A stretch of DNA of 64,000 nucleotides from Pseudodesulfovibrio indicus (GCF_001563225.1 NZ_CP014206.1:186001-250000), one strand, 5' to 3'; positions 8,799 through 19,584 are shown, counted from the first letter of the stretch. Notes: generated by a model from the letters alone, not told the origin. Made by a program: numbers and translations.

Positions 8799-10133
8799 TC
8801 AACCCACGGCTTCCTTGAGGGCCGCGACCTTGCGCCGGGCCTGGCCGTTTTTCGGATTCAGCTTGAGGGCGCTCTCGAAGCACGGCAGGGCGCGCTCGTA
8901 GTCGCGGACCTCGGCGTAGAGGGTGCCGAGGTTCATGGAGACCGCCTCGCTGACCTTGTAGAAGTCGGGATTGATGCGCAGGGCGTCGTCGAAGCACTTG
9001 ACGGCCATGCGCTTGTCCCCGCCGTCGTAGTACGCCATGCCCATGTTGTAGAACAGCCCCTCGTCCTCCGGGGAGATGCGCAGGGCGTTGGCGTAGTTCT
9101 CGATGGCTTCCTTCCACTTGCCCTGTCCGCGCAGGGCGATGCCGAGCTTGTTGAAGAGAGCGATGTCATCCTTGCCCAGGGTCTTGCCCTTGGCCTCCAG
9201 GACCTTGACCAGATACTTCTCGGCCATGCCCGGATTGGCGTCCACGGCTTCGGAAATGGACTCGGCCACGGAGCTGATCATGCCCATGGCCTCCTTGGTC
9301 ACGGTTTCGATGGCCTGGTCGAAATAGGACTCGGCCAGCTCCATCTCGTCCCGCTTGACGTGGATCTTGCCTATCTCCGTCTTGCGGTAGGCATTGAGCG
9401 GACTGAGACGGTCGAGCTTCTTCATGTACTTGAGCATCTCGTTCTCGTCCACGCCCCGGTAGGCGTCCACCAGCTTCTTGATGGGCTCCAGGTATATCTT
9501 GGAGCTTTCGTGCGCCTGGTGGTAGCAGTTTAGCGCCTTTTCCAGCTCGTTCTGGGCTATGTGGATGTCGCCCTGGAGCATGAGTCCGGCCGGGCTTTCG
9601 GGCTTGAGCTGGAGAACCTTCTTGGCGACCTGCATGGCCTCCATGTATTTGCCCGCGGCCAGGCAGCGCTTGCCGATGGACATGAGCTCGCTGAGCTTGC
9701 CCTGGGGCTTCACGGTGAAGGCCATCTTCTCGATGATGTTGTTCATGGAGGCGGGCTTGGAGATGACGTTGCTGACGCCGATCTCGTAGAAGAAGGCGAT
9801 GTTCTCGCGCTTGGTCTCGCCCACCAGAACGATGATCTTGAGATCGGGCAGCAGCCGCTTGAGGGTCAGAAGGGTGTCGGTGCTGGTGACCCCGCCGACC
9901 ATGCGCTCGATGAACACGATGCATTCCATGGACCGTTTCGTCAGGTCCTGGATCTTTTTCAACCCCGCCTGCAGGGTCTCCACCGCGAACAGGCAGTCGC
10001 GCTTGGTCCCGATGATCTTGAAGATGGTCGAGGAAAGCATCTTCTTGAACAGCGGGTCTTCGCTGATGAGCACGATGGTTCCCTGCGCCTTCTCGAAATA
10101 TTCATAGACGATGGCGTCGTATTTCCCGGACAT
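8799..10133 (-). CDS. Pseudo-receiver/TPR protein (paralog of the next downstream gene)
   Basis: 444 residues from ATG 10133, which has GGGGAGA just upstream. The N-terminal ~130 residues form a receiver-like domain with Glu at the phosphorylation site (CIVFIERMV) and the invariant Lys kept (VISKPAS). From about residue 145 there are TPR repeats, including EGLFYNMGMAYYDGGDKRMAVKCFDDAL and a final ERALPCFESALKLNPKNGQA. Domain order matches the downstream gene 90 bp away, so this is a tandem duplication. Loss of the Asp suggests phosphorylation-independent signalling. Similar receiver-TPR proteins are common in Desulfovibrio, with no established function I can name. Confidence 0.85.
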   Translation of the reverse strand: MSGKYDAIVYEYFEKAQGTIVLISEDPLFKKMLSSTIFKIIGTKRDCLFAVETLQAGLKKIQDLTKRSMECIVFIERMVGGVTSTDTLLTLKRLLPDLKIIVLVGETKRENIAFFYEIGVSNVISKPASMNNIIEKMAFTVKPQGKLSELMSIGKRCLAAGKYMEAMQVAKKVLQLKPESPAGLMLQGDIHIAQNELEKALNCYHQAHESSKIYLEPIKKLVDAYRGVDENEMLKYMKKLDRLSPLNAYRKTEIGKIHVKRDEMELAESYFDQAIETVTKEAMGMISSVAESISEAVDANPGMAEKYLVKVLEAKGKTLGKDDIALFNKLGIALRGQGKWKEAIENYANALRISPEDEGLFYNMGMAYYDGGDKRMAVKCFDDALRINPDFYKVSEAVSMNLGTLYAEVRDYERALPCFESALKLNPKNGQARRKVAALKEAVG

Positions 10134-10255
10134 TTTCTCCCCTGGAGTGGCTGGTAGTGGCTGTTTCGCGCATGGGTACACCGCCACACGCGCGAGCAGA
10201 GAATGGCACGGGCCAATATGAAAGGAAATGATAAATACACCCCTCGGGGGAGGGG

Positions 10256-11008
10256 TCAGAACTCGTAGACGTCGCCCGGTTCGGGCACGAAGGCGTTGAC
10301 TTCCGGCACGGTCTGGATGGCCATCTTGATCATGTCCATCATGGTGTGGCGGATGGTCCGTTTCATGTGCACCAGGGCGCACGCCTTGGCCCCGGACTTG
10401 CGGGCCATTTCCAGGGAGGTGCCCACGTCGCCGTGGCCCAGGGTGATCTCGTCCAGGGTGAACGCCTCGTGGACCACCAGGTCGCAGTCCTCGGCCAGGT
10501 CCACGGTGGCGTCCGTGGGCTTGCCGTCGCCGGAGTAGTACAGCGACTTGCCCCCGGCATCCAGGCGGATGGCCAGGCAGGGCATGGAATGGTCGTTGAG
10601 CGCGAAGCGGAACCGGAAGCCGCTGTGCTTGAAGTCCTCGCCCGGCACGCACTCGATGAAGAAGATCTCGAACTTGGCCTTGGTCATGGCGTTGGAATAG
10701 GCCAGCTCCATGAGCCGGTTGAACCGCGACTCGATGCCGTTGGGGCCGAGGATGGTCAGCCGCTTGGTGCGCCCCTCCTCGATGGAGCGGACGACCAGGG
10801 CCGGAAGGCCGAAGTAGTGGTCGGCGTGGAAATGGGAGACGAACACCGCGTCGAGATCCAGCGGACGGGTGGCCAGGCTCCAGAACCGGCAGGTAGCGGT
10901 GAACCCGCAATCCAGGAGGATGGAGGAGTCTCCGGACTCCACGAGCAGTGAGGTGTTGGGGAGCAGTTCGTCAAAGGCCTCGCCCACCCCGGCAAAGGTC
11001 ACGCGCAT
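10256..11008 (-). CDS. MBL-fold metallo-hydrolase (RNase Z-like)
   Basis: 250 residues with the metallo-beta-lactamase signature HxHxDH at 59-64 (SHFHADHYFGLP). Further metal ligands are probably His (LNDHSMP), Asp (YYSGDG) and His (LVHMKR). The overall order, including GDGKPTD and the HEAFTLDE segment, resembles the RNase Z/ElaC group and related phosphodiesterases. Without the exosite arm that tRNase Z uses, its substrate is uncertain. No signal peptide, so cytoplasmic. It ends 122 bp before the pseudo-receiver/TPR gene start on the same strand. Confidence 0.85.
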   Translation of the reverse strand: MRVTFAGVGEAFDELLPNTSLLVESGDSSILLDCGFTATCRFWSLATRPLDLDAVFVSHFHADHYFGLPALVVRSIEEGRTKRLTILGPNGIESRFNRLMELAYSNAMTKAKFEIFFIECVPGEDFKHSGFRFRFALNDHSMPCLAIRLDAGGKSLYYSGDGKPTDATVDLAEDCDLVVHEAFTLDEITLGHGDVGTSLEMARKSGAKACALVHMKRTIRHTMMDMIKMAIQTVPEVNAFVPEPGDVYEF

Positions 11009-11086
11009 GTGCTTCTCCTGCGTCTCAGACTTCGCATAGGGCCGCAGTATTTACCAAATATCCGATTAGGGCAAGGGGGATTTCAA

Positions 11087-11338
11087 TTAATCGTCATCGC
11101 GATTCCGAACATCCTCCCGCCAGGAGTTGAGCGGGGCGTAACACCCCTGCCCGGCGTGCTGGGACCGCTTGACCTGCTCCGCGGTCTCCGGGTCCAGCAT
11201 CAGCCCGCACATGTACCGGCCCGCCTCCCCGTCCCAGAACAGGTCGGGGCAGCGGCGCATGTAGCCGTATCTCCTGTGGGATTCCATACAGGGGTCCTGA
11301 AGGCAGCACCACCCGCAGCCGACGCACGGTTTGGACAT
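11087..11338 (-). CDS. Small cysteine-rich protein (possible metal-cluster binder)
   Basis: 83 residues from ATG 11338, chosen because AAGGAG lies 8-9 nt upstream; an upstream in-frame start would lack a site. It has nine cysteines, including a dense N-terminal group CVGCGWCCLQDPC and later RRCPDLF, YMCGLM and GCYAP. The CxxCxxCC-like spacing recalls the YkgJ-type zinc/iron-cluster family and suggests metal or Fe-S binding. It is divergently transcribed from the STAS-like gene with 130 bp between starts. No function is known to me. Confidence 0.75.
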   Translation of the reverse strand: MSKPCVGCGWCCLQDPCMESHRRYGYMRRCPDLFWDGEAGRYMCGLMLDPETAEQVKRSQHAGQGCYAPLNSWREDVRNRDDD

Positions 11339-11468
11339 GAGCAATTTCTCCTTGATCCGGTTGGCCGAACCGATACCGCCCCCGCCCGCGAATTGCAAGA
11401 ATACACCGCTTGACAGACCTCTCAATCACATCCATAAACAATCTCTATTGGTAGCCAAAAGAGACATA

Positions 11469-11840
11469 ATGTCATACACCGCCTGCATACAAGCCATGGA
11501 CTCCTACCTCATAGTGACGGTCTCCGGCTCCATTGAATCCAGCGAGGAACTCGCCGACCTGGCCGGACTGCTGGTGAGCATGGGCCGGGAATACGGATTG
11601 ACCAGGGCGCTGCTCAAGGAATACCGGCTGACAAAGAACGTCGACGCCCTGGACATCTACAGCGTGGGCGAGTCCCAGGTATCCGTGGAGGCCGCCGCCA
11701 TGGGCGCCCGGGTGGCCTGCCTGCCCAATCCCGACGAAATACAGCTGGCGCACACGCTGGAGACCGTGCTCTGCAACCGCTCGGTCAACTACCGCATCTT
11801 CGAGGACGAAGAGACGGCCGTGGCCTGGCTGACCAGCTGA
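11469..11840 (+). CDS. STAS-like (SpoIIAA-like) small protein
   Basis: 123 residues from ATG 11469. Alternating beta/alpha pattern: YLIVTVSGSIESSEELADLAG, then ALLKEYRL, then a long helix and a final YRIFEDEETAVAWL. This resembles STAS-like proteins related to lipid-binding SpoIIAA-fold domains, which are often found alone in Desulfobacterota. No signal peptide or membrane segment. It lies 78 bp before dapF on the same strand, so it may share a transcript. The family call is by pattern and moderately secure; the role is unknown. Confidence 0.65.
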   Translation: MSYTACIQAMDSYLIVTVSGSIESSEELADLAGLLVSMGREYGLTRALLKEYRLTKNVDALDIYSVGESQVSVEAAAMGARVACLPNPDEIQLAHTLETVLCNRSVNYRIFEDEETAVAWLTS

Positions 11841-11918
11841 CGCCATCCATACGCAAAAAGAATTGGACCATACCCCCCGCCTCCGGCTACCCGTCGGGGA
11901 ACATACGGAGATACCCAC

Positions 11919-12770
11919 ATGGACATATTCACCCGCTCCGTGCCCTTCTACAAGATGCAGGGGTGCGGCAACGATTTCGTGGTCATCGACAACCGGGAGC
12001 TCGGGGTCCCGCAATCCGCCATGGCCGACTGGGCCAAGGCGGTCTGCGCCCGCGCCTTCGGGGTCTGCGCCGACGGCCTGTTCTTTCTCGAAAACAGCGA
12101 CGACCCGGCGCTGGCCTACCGCTGGCACTTCTACAACTCGGACGGCTCCCGCGCCGAGATGTGCGGCAACGCCTCGCGCTGCGCGGGCAAGCTGGCCCAC
12201 GCCATCGGCCTGGCCCCCGCCGAGCACGTCTTCGGCACCGACGCCGGCCCCATCAAGGCCAAGGTCCTGCTCGACGGCCCGGACCAGGGCCGCGTCAAGG
12301 TCCAGCTGACCCCGCCCAAGGGGACCGAGACCGGCATCGTCCTGGACGTGGACGGCACGCCCCTGACCGTGCACTTCGCCGACACCGGCGTGCCTCACGC
12401 GGTCGTGTTCGTGGACGACGTGGCCGCCGTGGACATCATGGACCTCGGCCCCAAGATCCGCTACCACGCGCACTTCGCGCCCGCCGGGACCAACGTCAAC
12501 TTCGCCCAGGTGGTGGACGACGCCACCATGCTGCTGCGCACCTACGAGCGCGGCGTGGAGGCCGAGACCTACGCCTGCGGCACCGGGGCCTCCGCCACCC
12601 AGCTCCTGGCCAACCAGCTCGGCCTGACCGGGTCCCGCGCCGACCTGACCACCACCGGCAACGAAGTCCTCACCGTGTTCCTCGAAGACGGCAACGTCTT
12701 CCTCCAGGGCGCGGCCGAACTGACCTTCCGGGGCGAACTCTACCTCGCTCCCATGGGCCTCAGCCTCTAA
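11919..12770 (+). CDS. dapF: Diaminopimelate epimerase
   Basis: 283 residues, usual length. Converts LL- to meso-diaminopimelate for lysine and peptidoglycan synthesis. Both catalytic cysteines are in their signatures: Cys82 in EMCGNASRC and Cys220 in YACGTGAS. The N-terminal FYKMQGCGNDFVVID is also diagnostic. Start ATG 11919 follows CGGAGATACCCAC. A strong terminator follows the stop, so it ends its transcript. Cytoplasmic enzyme; no unusual features. Confidence 0.97.
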   Translation: MDIFTRSVPFYKMQGCGNDFVVIDNRELGVPQSAMADWAKAVCARAFGVCADGLFFLENSDDPALAYRWHFYNSDGSRAEMCGNASRCAGKLAHAIGLAPAEHVFGTDAGPIKAKVLLDGPDQGRVKVQLTPPKGTETGIVLDVDGTPLTVHFADTGVPHAVVFVDDVAAVDIMDLGPKIRYHAHFAPAGTNVNFAQVVDDATMLLRTYERGVEAETYACGTGASATQLLANQLGLTGSRADLTTTGNEVLTVFLEDGNVFLQGAAELTFRGELYLAPMGLSL

Positions 12771-12791
12771 CCGGGCTCCCTGAACAAAACG

Positions 12792-12825
12792 AAAGGGAAC
12801 GTTCCTCGCGGGGCGTTCCCTTTTT
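12792..12825 (+). terminator. Terminator after dapF
   Basis: 10-bp perfect stem AAAGGGAACG / CGTTCCCTTT with T-run. It may also serve the converging thioesterase gene, whose stop is 41 bp away. Confidence 0.85.
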
Positions 12826-12865
12826 GCTTTCCCGGCCCCATTTAATCCGGGGGTCCCGGTCCCGG

Positions 12866-13315
12866 TCAGGGCCGGGCCGCCAGGACGGTCTCGTACCGCT
12901 CGCGGGGGATGATCCGGTACTCGCCCCGCACCGAGGTGCAGACCTTGCCCTCGGCGTTGCGGATGCTTCCCCTGAGCCGGAGGGCGTTCCCCTCGCGCGA
13001 GACCAGGGCGCAGGCCGCCCGTATGGGGGAGCCGATGTATACCGGCCGCAGGAACCGGAAACTCGCGCTGGCCGTGACCGCCTCCATGATCCCCGTGGCC
13101 TCGTACCCGGCCCACCACATGGCCTCGTCCAGCAGCCCCATCTGCAGGCCGCCGTGGAAGATATCGCCCTGGCCGCAGTAGATGGACTCCGGCGTGTAGT
13201 CCGCATACACCCCGCCCTCCCCGTCGCGGTGGAAGGTCAGCTTCAGCCCGGACGGGTTGTTCGGGCCGCAGAAGAAACAGGTGCCGTCCGGAAAGGGGTT
13301 GGTCATCTCGCTCAT
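12866..13315 (-). CDS. PaaI/hotdog-fold thioesterase-like protein
   Basis: 149 residues from ATG 13315, chosen because GGAGG lies 5 nt upstream. It has the hotdog central pattern: GDIFHGGLQMGLLDEAMWWAG (the HGG-x-x-x-x-LLDEA motif of PaaI-type thioesterases), then SASFRFLRPVYIGSPIRA. An N-terminal CFFCGPNNPSGLKL segment with two Cys is seen in a subgroup of these proteins. It likely hydrolyses an acyl-CoA thioester; the substrate is not apparent. It is divergent from the TetR gene, whose palindromic promoter is 80-110 bp away, so it may belong to that regulon. Confidence 0.82.
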   Translation of the reverse strand: MSEMTNPFPDGTCFFCGPNNPSGLKLTFHRDGEGGVYADYTPESIYCGQGDIFHGGLQMGLLDEAMWWAGYEATGIMEAVTASASFRFLRPVYIGSPIRAACALVSREGNALRLRGSIRNAEGKVCTSVRGEYRIIPRERYETVLAARP

Positions 13316-13395
13316 CGGATCCTCCGGGGTTTCGCCCCTGATTACACTACCCCGCCCCCGGCGCAAAGCCCTCCGGCCTTCAGGAATCCAGGCTG

Positions 13396-13431
13396 TTGAC
13401 ACGGTTCAAAAATGAACATACTGTTCATTTT
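13396..13431 (+). promoter_or_regulatory. Sigma70 promoter with palindromic TetR-type operator
   Basis: TTGACA at 13396-13401, 17-nt spacer, TACTGT at 13419-13424. A perfect inverted repeat, AAAATGAACA (13409-13418) and TGTTCATTTT (13422-13431) around TAC, covers the -10 box. It lies 50 bp upstream of the TetR gene ATG, so autorepression is the simple reading. Confidence 0.8.
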
Positions 13432-13480
13432 AACAATAACGAACGCCTCATTCATTATTAACCGACAAGGAGCGGGACCC

Positions 13481-14110
13481 ATGGCGCAGGTACTCAAGGA
13501 TAGCATCCGGAAACGCATTGCGGACGCGGCGGAATCGAGGTTCGCCGAACAGGGGTTCGAGAGCGCGACCATAGACATGATCGCCCGGGAGGCGGGCGTG
13601 GCCGCAGGCACGGTATACAAGTATTTCCCCAACAAGCAGGCGTTGTTCCGATCGATCGTCACGCCCGGGTTCGTGGACGAACTGTCCCGCCTGACCCGGG
13701 GTCGGATCGCCGCCTTTGCCCGGCCCGGGGGCATGGAGCCAACTCAGGACACGGCCGCGGGCGCGTCCGGGGAGTTGCTCGGCTTCCTGGCCCGAAACCG
13801 GTTGAAGGCCGTCATCCTCCTCGGCTGGAGCCGGGGAACGGAATACGGCGACTTCGTCCCGGCATACCTCCAGGACATGGAGACCAGGACCCTGGCCCAG
13901 GCGCGCGAGCAGTTCCCGCAGCTGGAGCAGACCCGGACATTCCGCTTCATGGTCCGCCGCATCCTGGAGGAGTCCGTCCGGGGAACCGTGGCCATCCTCA
14001 CGGAATTCAAGGAGGAGGCCGACATCCGCAGGGCGTTCGCAGCGGCGCTGCGCTGCCGGATAGCGGGCATCGAAAGCCTGGTCGCCTGGGCGCTGGCCGG
14101 GGAGGAGTAG
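13481..14110 (+). CDS. TetR-family transcriptional regulator
   Basis: 209 residues from ATG 13481 with AAGGAG upstream. The N-terminal DNA-binding domain is typical: RIADAAESRFAEQGFESATIDMIAREAGVAAGTVYKYFPNKQAL split across residues ~10-55. The C-terminal ligand domain is unlike any group I can name. A perfect palindrome overlaps its own promoter, implying autoregulation. The downstream small gene follows after 2 nt and is probably cotranscribed; the divergent thioesterase may also be a target. TetR proteins of this acyl-responsive look often control fatty-acid or efflux genes, which is only a suggestion here. Confidence 0.9.
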   Translation: MAQVLKDSIRKRIADAAESRFAEQGFESATIDMIAREAGVAAGTVYKYFPNKQALFRSIVTPGFVDELSRLTRGRIAAFARPGGMEPTQDTAAGASGELLGFLARNRLKAVILLGWSRGTEYGDFVPAYLQDMETRTLAQAREQFPQLEQTRTFRFMVRRILEESVRGTVAILTEFKEEADIRRAFAAALRCRIAGIESLVAWALAGEE

Positions 14111-14112
14111 CC

Positions 14113-14436
14113 GTGCATGGGTTCGACCTCCTGGCCGAGGCCAAGATGCGCCAATGGGAAAAGGAGAGGAAGGAAGGCGGGGCCAAGGCTGCTGCGAACA
14201 GGCCCACCGTCACCGTGGAGTCCGGCGACTCCCTGGAGAAGCAGCTCTTCGCGGACATCAAACGTCTCATCCTGCGGTCCCGGGAGGAACCTCCGCAGAC
14301 CGGGCGGACGACGCTGAAGGAGGCGGAGAAGGTGCAGGTGCAGCTGTCCGCCAGGCTCGAAAAGGCCGGGGCCTGCCACCTCAGCCGATATGTCGCCGAA
14401 AGGATCCGGGCCATGCGGGAAGGGAGGGACGAATAA
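14113..14436 (+). CDS. Small hypothetical protein downstream of TetR
   Basis: 107 residues starting at GTG 14113, 2 nt after the tetR stop, so translational coupling is likely. The protein is charged and helical: an N-terminal FDLLAEAKMRQWEKERKEGG helix, an ESGDSLEKQLFADIKRLI helix in the middle and a C-terminal RYVAERIRAMREG helix. No signal peptide or membrane segment. The first helix faintly recalls the start of DUF1992/DnaJ-C28-like proteins, but the diagnostic NLPG motif is absent. Function unknown. Confidence 0.6.
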   Translation: MHGFDLLAEAKMRQWEKERKEGGAKAAANRPTVTVESGDSLEKQLFADIKRLILRSREEPPQTGRTTLKEAEKVQVQLSARLEKAGACHLSRYVAERIRAMREGRDE

Positions 14437-14499
14437 CCCTTTCCTCCCCCCTCCTTCGAAAACGCCCGCCCCGCCGGGTCCGCAAACCCCCGAGCGAAG

Positions 14500-14577
14500 C
14501 GAGCGCCGAAAAGTTTTGAAGAGGAGTCCAGAGGGGGAACTTTTTCAAGAGTTCCCCCTCTGGCCACCGGAGGTATC
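14500..14577 (-). repeat. 3'-end hairpin repeat, family 1, copy 1 (after katA)
   Basis: On the minus strand, right after the katA stop: CCTCCGGTGGC, then a stem CCAGAGGGGGAACT / AGTTCCCCCTCTGG (14528-14541 with 14550-14563), then CAAAACTTTT and a GAGCGAAGCGAGC mini-hairpin. Same layout as the copies near 39 kb and 61.4 kb. It probably ends katA transcription. Confidence 0.75.
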
Positions 14578-14578
14578 C

Positions 14579-16090
14579 CTACTTGACGGGCGTGGCGGCC
14601 ACCCGTTCTTCCTGGGTCATGGCGGCGAGCCGCTCGACCTCATCCATGTCCAGTCCGAGGCCCTCGGCCACGCGGGTGCCGTACTCCTTGTGGGTCAGGT
14701 AGAACAGGGCGCATTGGCGCAGCTGGATGGGTTGCGGCACGCTTTTCATGGAGCCGAGGATGTTGTTCACGAGGTTGGTGCGGTCCTGGTCGGTCATGAC
14801 CACGGAGTACAGGGTCCCCGGCTGGACGAAGTCGTCGTTGGGGTGGGTGTACTCATGGCGCGCGCCCACGCCGTCGAGCGGGATTTCCGGCTCGTTGGAG
14901 ACGCCGTCCGGGACCGGGCCGTGGAAGGAATTGGGCCAGTAGTTGGGGCCGCCCCCGCCATTGTTGTCCACGCGCATGTTGCCGTCGCGCTGGTAGTTGT
15001 TTTCCGGCGCGAGCTTGGGCTGGTTGACCGGGATGAGGTGGTAGTTGGGTCCCAGCCGGTGCAGATGGGTGTCGTGATAGGAGAAGAGGCGTCCCTGGAG
15101 CATCTTGTCCGGCGAAACGCCGATGCCGGGCACGAGATTGCTCGGGTTGAAGGCGGCCTGCTCCACCTCGGCGAAGTAGTTCTCCGGGTTGCGGTCGAGC
15201 ACGAGCTTGCCCACGGTGATGGGCGGAACCTCCTTGTGCGGCCAGACCTTGGTGATGTCGAAGATGTCCCAGCCGAAGTCCTTGGCCTGTTCGGGCGAGA
15301 GAATCTGCATCTCCAGGGTCCAGGACGGGTAGTCCCCGGCCTCGATGGCGTCGTACAGGTCGCGGGTGGCGTGATCCGGGTCCTTGCCGCACATCTCCGC
15401 GGCCTCGGGGCCGGTCAGGTTTTTGATCCCCTGGTCGGTCTTGAAATGGTACTGGACCCAGTAGTATTCGCCCTTGTCGTTGTACCACTTGTAGGTGTGG
15501 CTGGAATAGCCGTTCATGTTCCGATAGGTGGCCGGGGTGCCGCGATCCGAAAACAGGATGGTCACCTGGTGCATGGATTCAGGGGTCAGGGACCAGAAAT
15601 CCCAGGCCATGGTCGGGCTCTTGAGGTTGGTGGCCGGGTCGCGTTTCTGGGTGTGGATGAAGTCGGGGAATTTGAGGGGATCGCGGATGAAGAAGACCGG
15701 GGTGTTGTTGCCGGTCATGTCGTAGTTTCCTTCCTCGGTATAGAACTTGAGGGCGAAACCGCGCGGGTCGCGTTCGGCGTCGGCGCTCCCCTTCTCCCCG
15801 CCCACCGTGGAGAAGCGGGCGAAGACGTCGGTCTTCTTGCCCACCTTGGAGAGAAAAGCGGCCTTGGTGTACTTGGTCACGTCGGCGGTGACCTCGAAAT
15901 ACCCGTATGCGCCCGCGCCCTTGGCATGGACCACGCGCTCAGGGATGCGCTCGCGGTCGAAATGGGCCAGCTTCTCAAGCAGGTGGACGTCCTGCATCAG
16001 GGTCGGGCCGCGTCCGCCGGCGGTCAGGGTGTTCAGGTCGTTGCCTACGGGGCTGCCAAAGGCGCTCGTCAATTTCTTGTCTTTCGTCAT
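14579..16090 (-). CDS. katA: Catalase (monofunctional, haem, small-subunit clade)
   Basis: 503 residues, the size of clade 3 catalases. Dismutates hydrogen peroxide. The distal His55 is in [15 protein letters not shown], Asn128 in [10 protein letters not shown], and the haem-ligating Tyr in [15 protein letters not shown]. It defends an anaerobe against oxygen exposure. The upstream region on the minus strand (about 16165-16200) is AT-rich with an imperfect inverted repeat around GATATCGATAATTG, a possible PerR/Fur-type site, not secure. Monocistronic: a repeat hairpin follows the stop and acs terminates upstream. Confidence 0.97.
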   Translation of the reverse strand: MTKDKKLTSAFGSPVGNDLNTLTAGGRGPTLMQDVHLLEKLAHFDRERIPERVVHAKGAGAYGYFEVTADVTKYTKAAFLSKVGKKTDVFARFSTVGGEKGSADAERDPRGFALKFYTEEGNYDMTGNNTPVFFIRDPLKFPDFIHTQKRDPATNLKSPTMAWDFWSLTPESMHQVTILFSDRGTPATYRNMNGYSSHTYKWYNDKGEYYWVQYHFKTDQGIKNLTGPEAAEMCGKDPDHATRDLYDAIEAGDYPSWTLEMQILSPEQAKDFGWDIFDITKVWPHKEVPPITVGKLVLDRNPENYFAEVEQAAFNPSNLVPGIGVSPDKMLQGRLFSYHDTHLHRLGPNYHLIPVNQPKLAPENNYQRDGNMRVDNNGGGGPNYWPNSFHGPVPDGVSNEPEIPLDGVGARHEYTHPNDDFVQPGTLYSVVMTDQDRTNLVNNILGSMKSVPQPIQLRQCALFYLTHKEYGTRVAEGLGLDMDEVERLAAMTQEERVAATPVK

Positions 16091-16275
16091 GGTCGGCTCC
16101 TCATCTTACGACGTGTTGTGGGGCGGCTTGCCCCTTGTTTTTCTCAGGTGACTGGGACCATAGCAGATAGTAACAATTATCGATATCATTTTCTTAAGAA
16201 CCCTCCGGGAAACATCCGATTCCGCGCCAATTCGCCAGGATTACGGGAAATGTGCTTTTGCCACTCTACATAGCA

Positions 16276-16308
16276 CAAAAAAAAGCCCCTGCAAAAGGCA
16301 GGGGCTTT
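16276..16308 (-). terminator. Terminator of acs
   Basis: GCCCCTGC / GCAGGGGC stem with a T-run on the minus strand, 23 bp after the acs stop. Confidence 0.85.
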
Positions 16309-16330
16309 GTAGTGTTTCGCGGACCGGGAG

Positions 16331-18316
<1,986 letters not shown>

Positions 18317-18515
18317 CGAGATGCTCCTGAGCTGTTCGTTATCACCACAACGCCCGCCGCTTACGGGCCGCAACCCTCTGAAATCTTGCGCCCATTGCCG
18401 CCATGGGCCCTGGACTACATACCATGTAATGAAAGGAAATGACAATCGCTCCCATTTTTAGGTGAACGGTCACAAACCGCCCGGTGAACGGTTAGGGGGT
18501 GGTCTTCGTAAGGGA

Positions 18516-18717
18516 GGCGGCTTCCGATAGCGGGCCATCTGCACATTTTCCGAGGGCCTGTTTGATCCTCACGTAGCTAGGCTACGCTGCGGTCAAACAG
18601 CCCCTCGAAAAATGCACATCTGACCCACTCTCGAAAGCCTTGTGCGAGCGCGGGAGGAGAGCCGCTGCTCGAGTGCCGTCGGCACTCGAAGGCACTCCAT
18701 TTAAAAGAAAAGAATAC
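18516..18717 (+). repeat. Structured repeat, family 2, copy A
   Basis: Conserved edges (CTTCCGATAGCGGGCCAT and CTGACCCACTCTCGAAAGCC) enclose TGCACATTTT / AAAAATGCAC and a variable stem CGAGGGCCTGTTTGA / TCAAACAGCCCCTCG (18551-18565 with 18593-18607, one mismatch). The conserved cap CTCACGTAG..GGCTACGCTGCGG lies inside. A further hairpin TCGAGTGCC / GGCACTCGA and an A-rich tail follow to about 18717. Unlike copies B and C it is not at a gene 3' end. Confidence 0.8.
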
Positions 18718-18738
18718 CGTTGCCCGCCGTCTTTTGGA

Positions 18739-19190
18739 GCGCCTTGGGGCGCAGCCCCAACAGCGGCTCTTCCACACCCAAGCCCCGCTCGAAGCTCCTC
18801 TTCTGGAATGCCTTTGAGGCGTAGCCTCAAACAATGGCTTTCATACCCCGCCAAGCCGTCCGAAGGCTCTCTTCTCTTCCTTCGCCGTACCGTAAAGCGG
18901 CACGCAGCGAGCCCTGTTCTGGACGCCTAGAAGCCGACCGCGAAGGGGCGGCGGCTCCGCTTCCGTGACCCGGAGGTATTCCATATAAGGGGCGCTCTCG
19001 TGGAGGCACGGACGATACTTTTCATCAGATGGAGCCGCCCCGAGCGGATCGGATTCTTGGCGGCCAAACTCGGGCGGGGCCGCCCCCCAAAGCATTTTTC
19101 TTTGGTTCTTTCTTTTTTGCTTTGGAAAAAGAAAGAACCCCGCCGGGAGGGCTCCAAAAAACATGGAGGAGCGCCAGCGACGGCTCTCCC
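18739..19190 (+). repeat. Duplicated intergenic block, copy 1 (matches 46820-47395)
   Basis: Two ~69-bp units with hairpins TTGGGGC-GCA-GCCCCAA (18744) and TTTGAGGC-GTA-GCCTCAAA (18813) are followed by a unique-looking stretch shared almost base for base with 47085-47395. That stretch includes CGCAGCGAGCCCTGTTCTGG, a GATGGAGCCGCCCCGAGCGG segment, the inverted repeat GGTTCTTTCTTTTT / AAAAAGAAAGAACC (19104-19139) and GAGGAGCGCCAGCGACGGCT. No credible gene in it. Confidence 0.75.
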
Positions 19191-19575
19191 ACAACCAGTT
19201 CGGCTCCCTGCGCCTGATTGTGGACATGCACGACAACGTGATAAAAGAGGTTCTGTACGACCCGTTCGGCGGGATTATCGAGGACACCAACCCGGTCTTC
19301 CGCATCCCCCTCGGCTTTGCGGGCGGCCTGCACGACCGGAACTTGGGCTTCGTCCGCTTCGGCTGGCGTGACAAATCCGCAGGACAGCGGATTTGGACGT
19401 TGTGGTCTTTCCGCAACGCCCCGAAGGGGTGAGGGCCATGGACGGCCCGAATCACTACGACGTCAAGACCGGCAGATGGACCGCTCCAGACCCCATCGGG
19501 GACCGGGGCGGCGACCCGGACTGGTATGGGTATTGTCTGGACGACCCGGTGAACGCGGTGAACCCGGCGGCACTC
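19163..19575 (+). pseudogene. Rhs/YD-repeat core fragment, interrupted and truncated
   Basis: The translation shows a classic RHS-repeat-associated core: QFGSLRLIVDMHDNVIKEV, YDPFGGIIEDTNPVF, then GFVRFGWRD; after an interruption it resumes as YDVKTGRWTAPDPIGDRGG and YGYCLDDPVNAVNP. The two parts are in different frames, separated by an 83-bp insertion (19373-19455) that starts with the inverted repeat AAATCCGC / GCGGATTT. The 5' part merges with the duplicated repeat block and the 3' end stops at the converging kinase gene, so no toxin tip remains. A relic of an Rhs element. Confidence 0.8.
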
Positions 19576-19584
19576 TTCCCTCCC

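Noticed and set aside
16160-16205. PerR or Fur box in front of katA
   Set aside because: AT-rich with only an imperfect palindrome; too far from either consensus to list as a site.
18317-18515. Sigma54 promoter upstream of acs
   Set aside because: GG and GC pairs occur but not at the required 10-nt spacing; no TGGCAC-N5-TTGC match.
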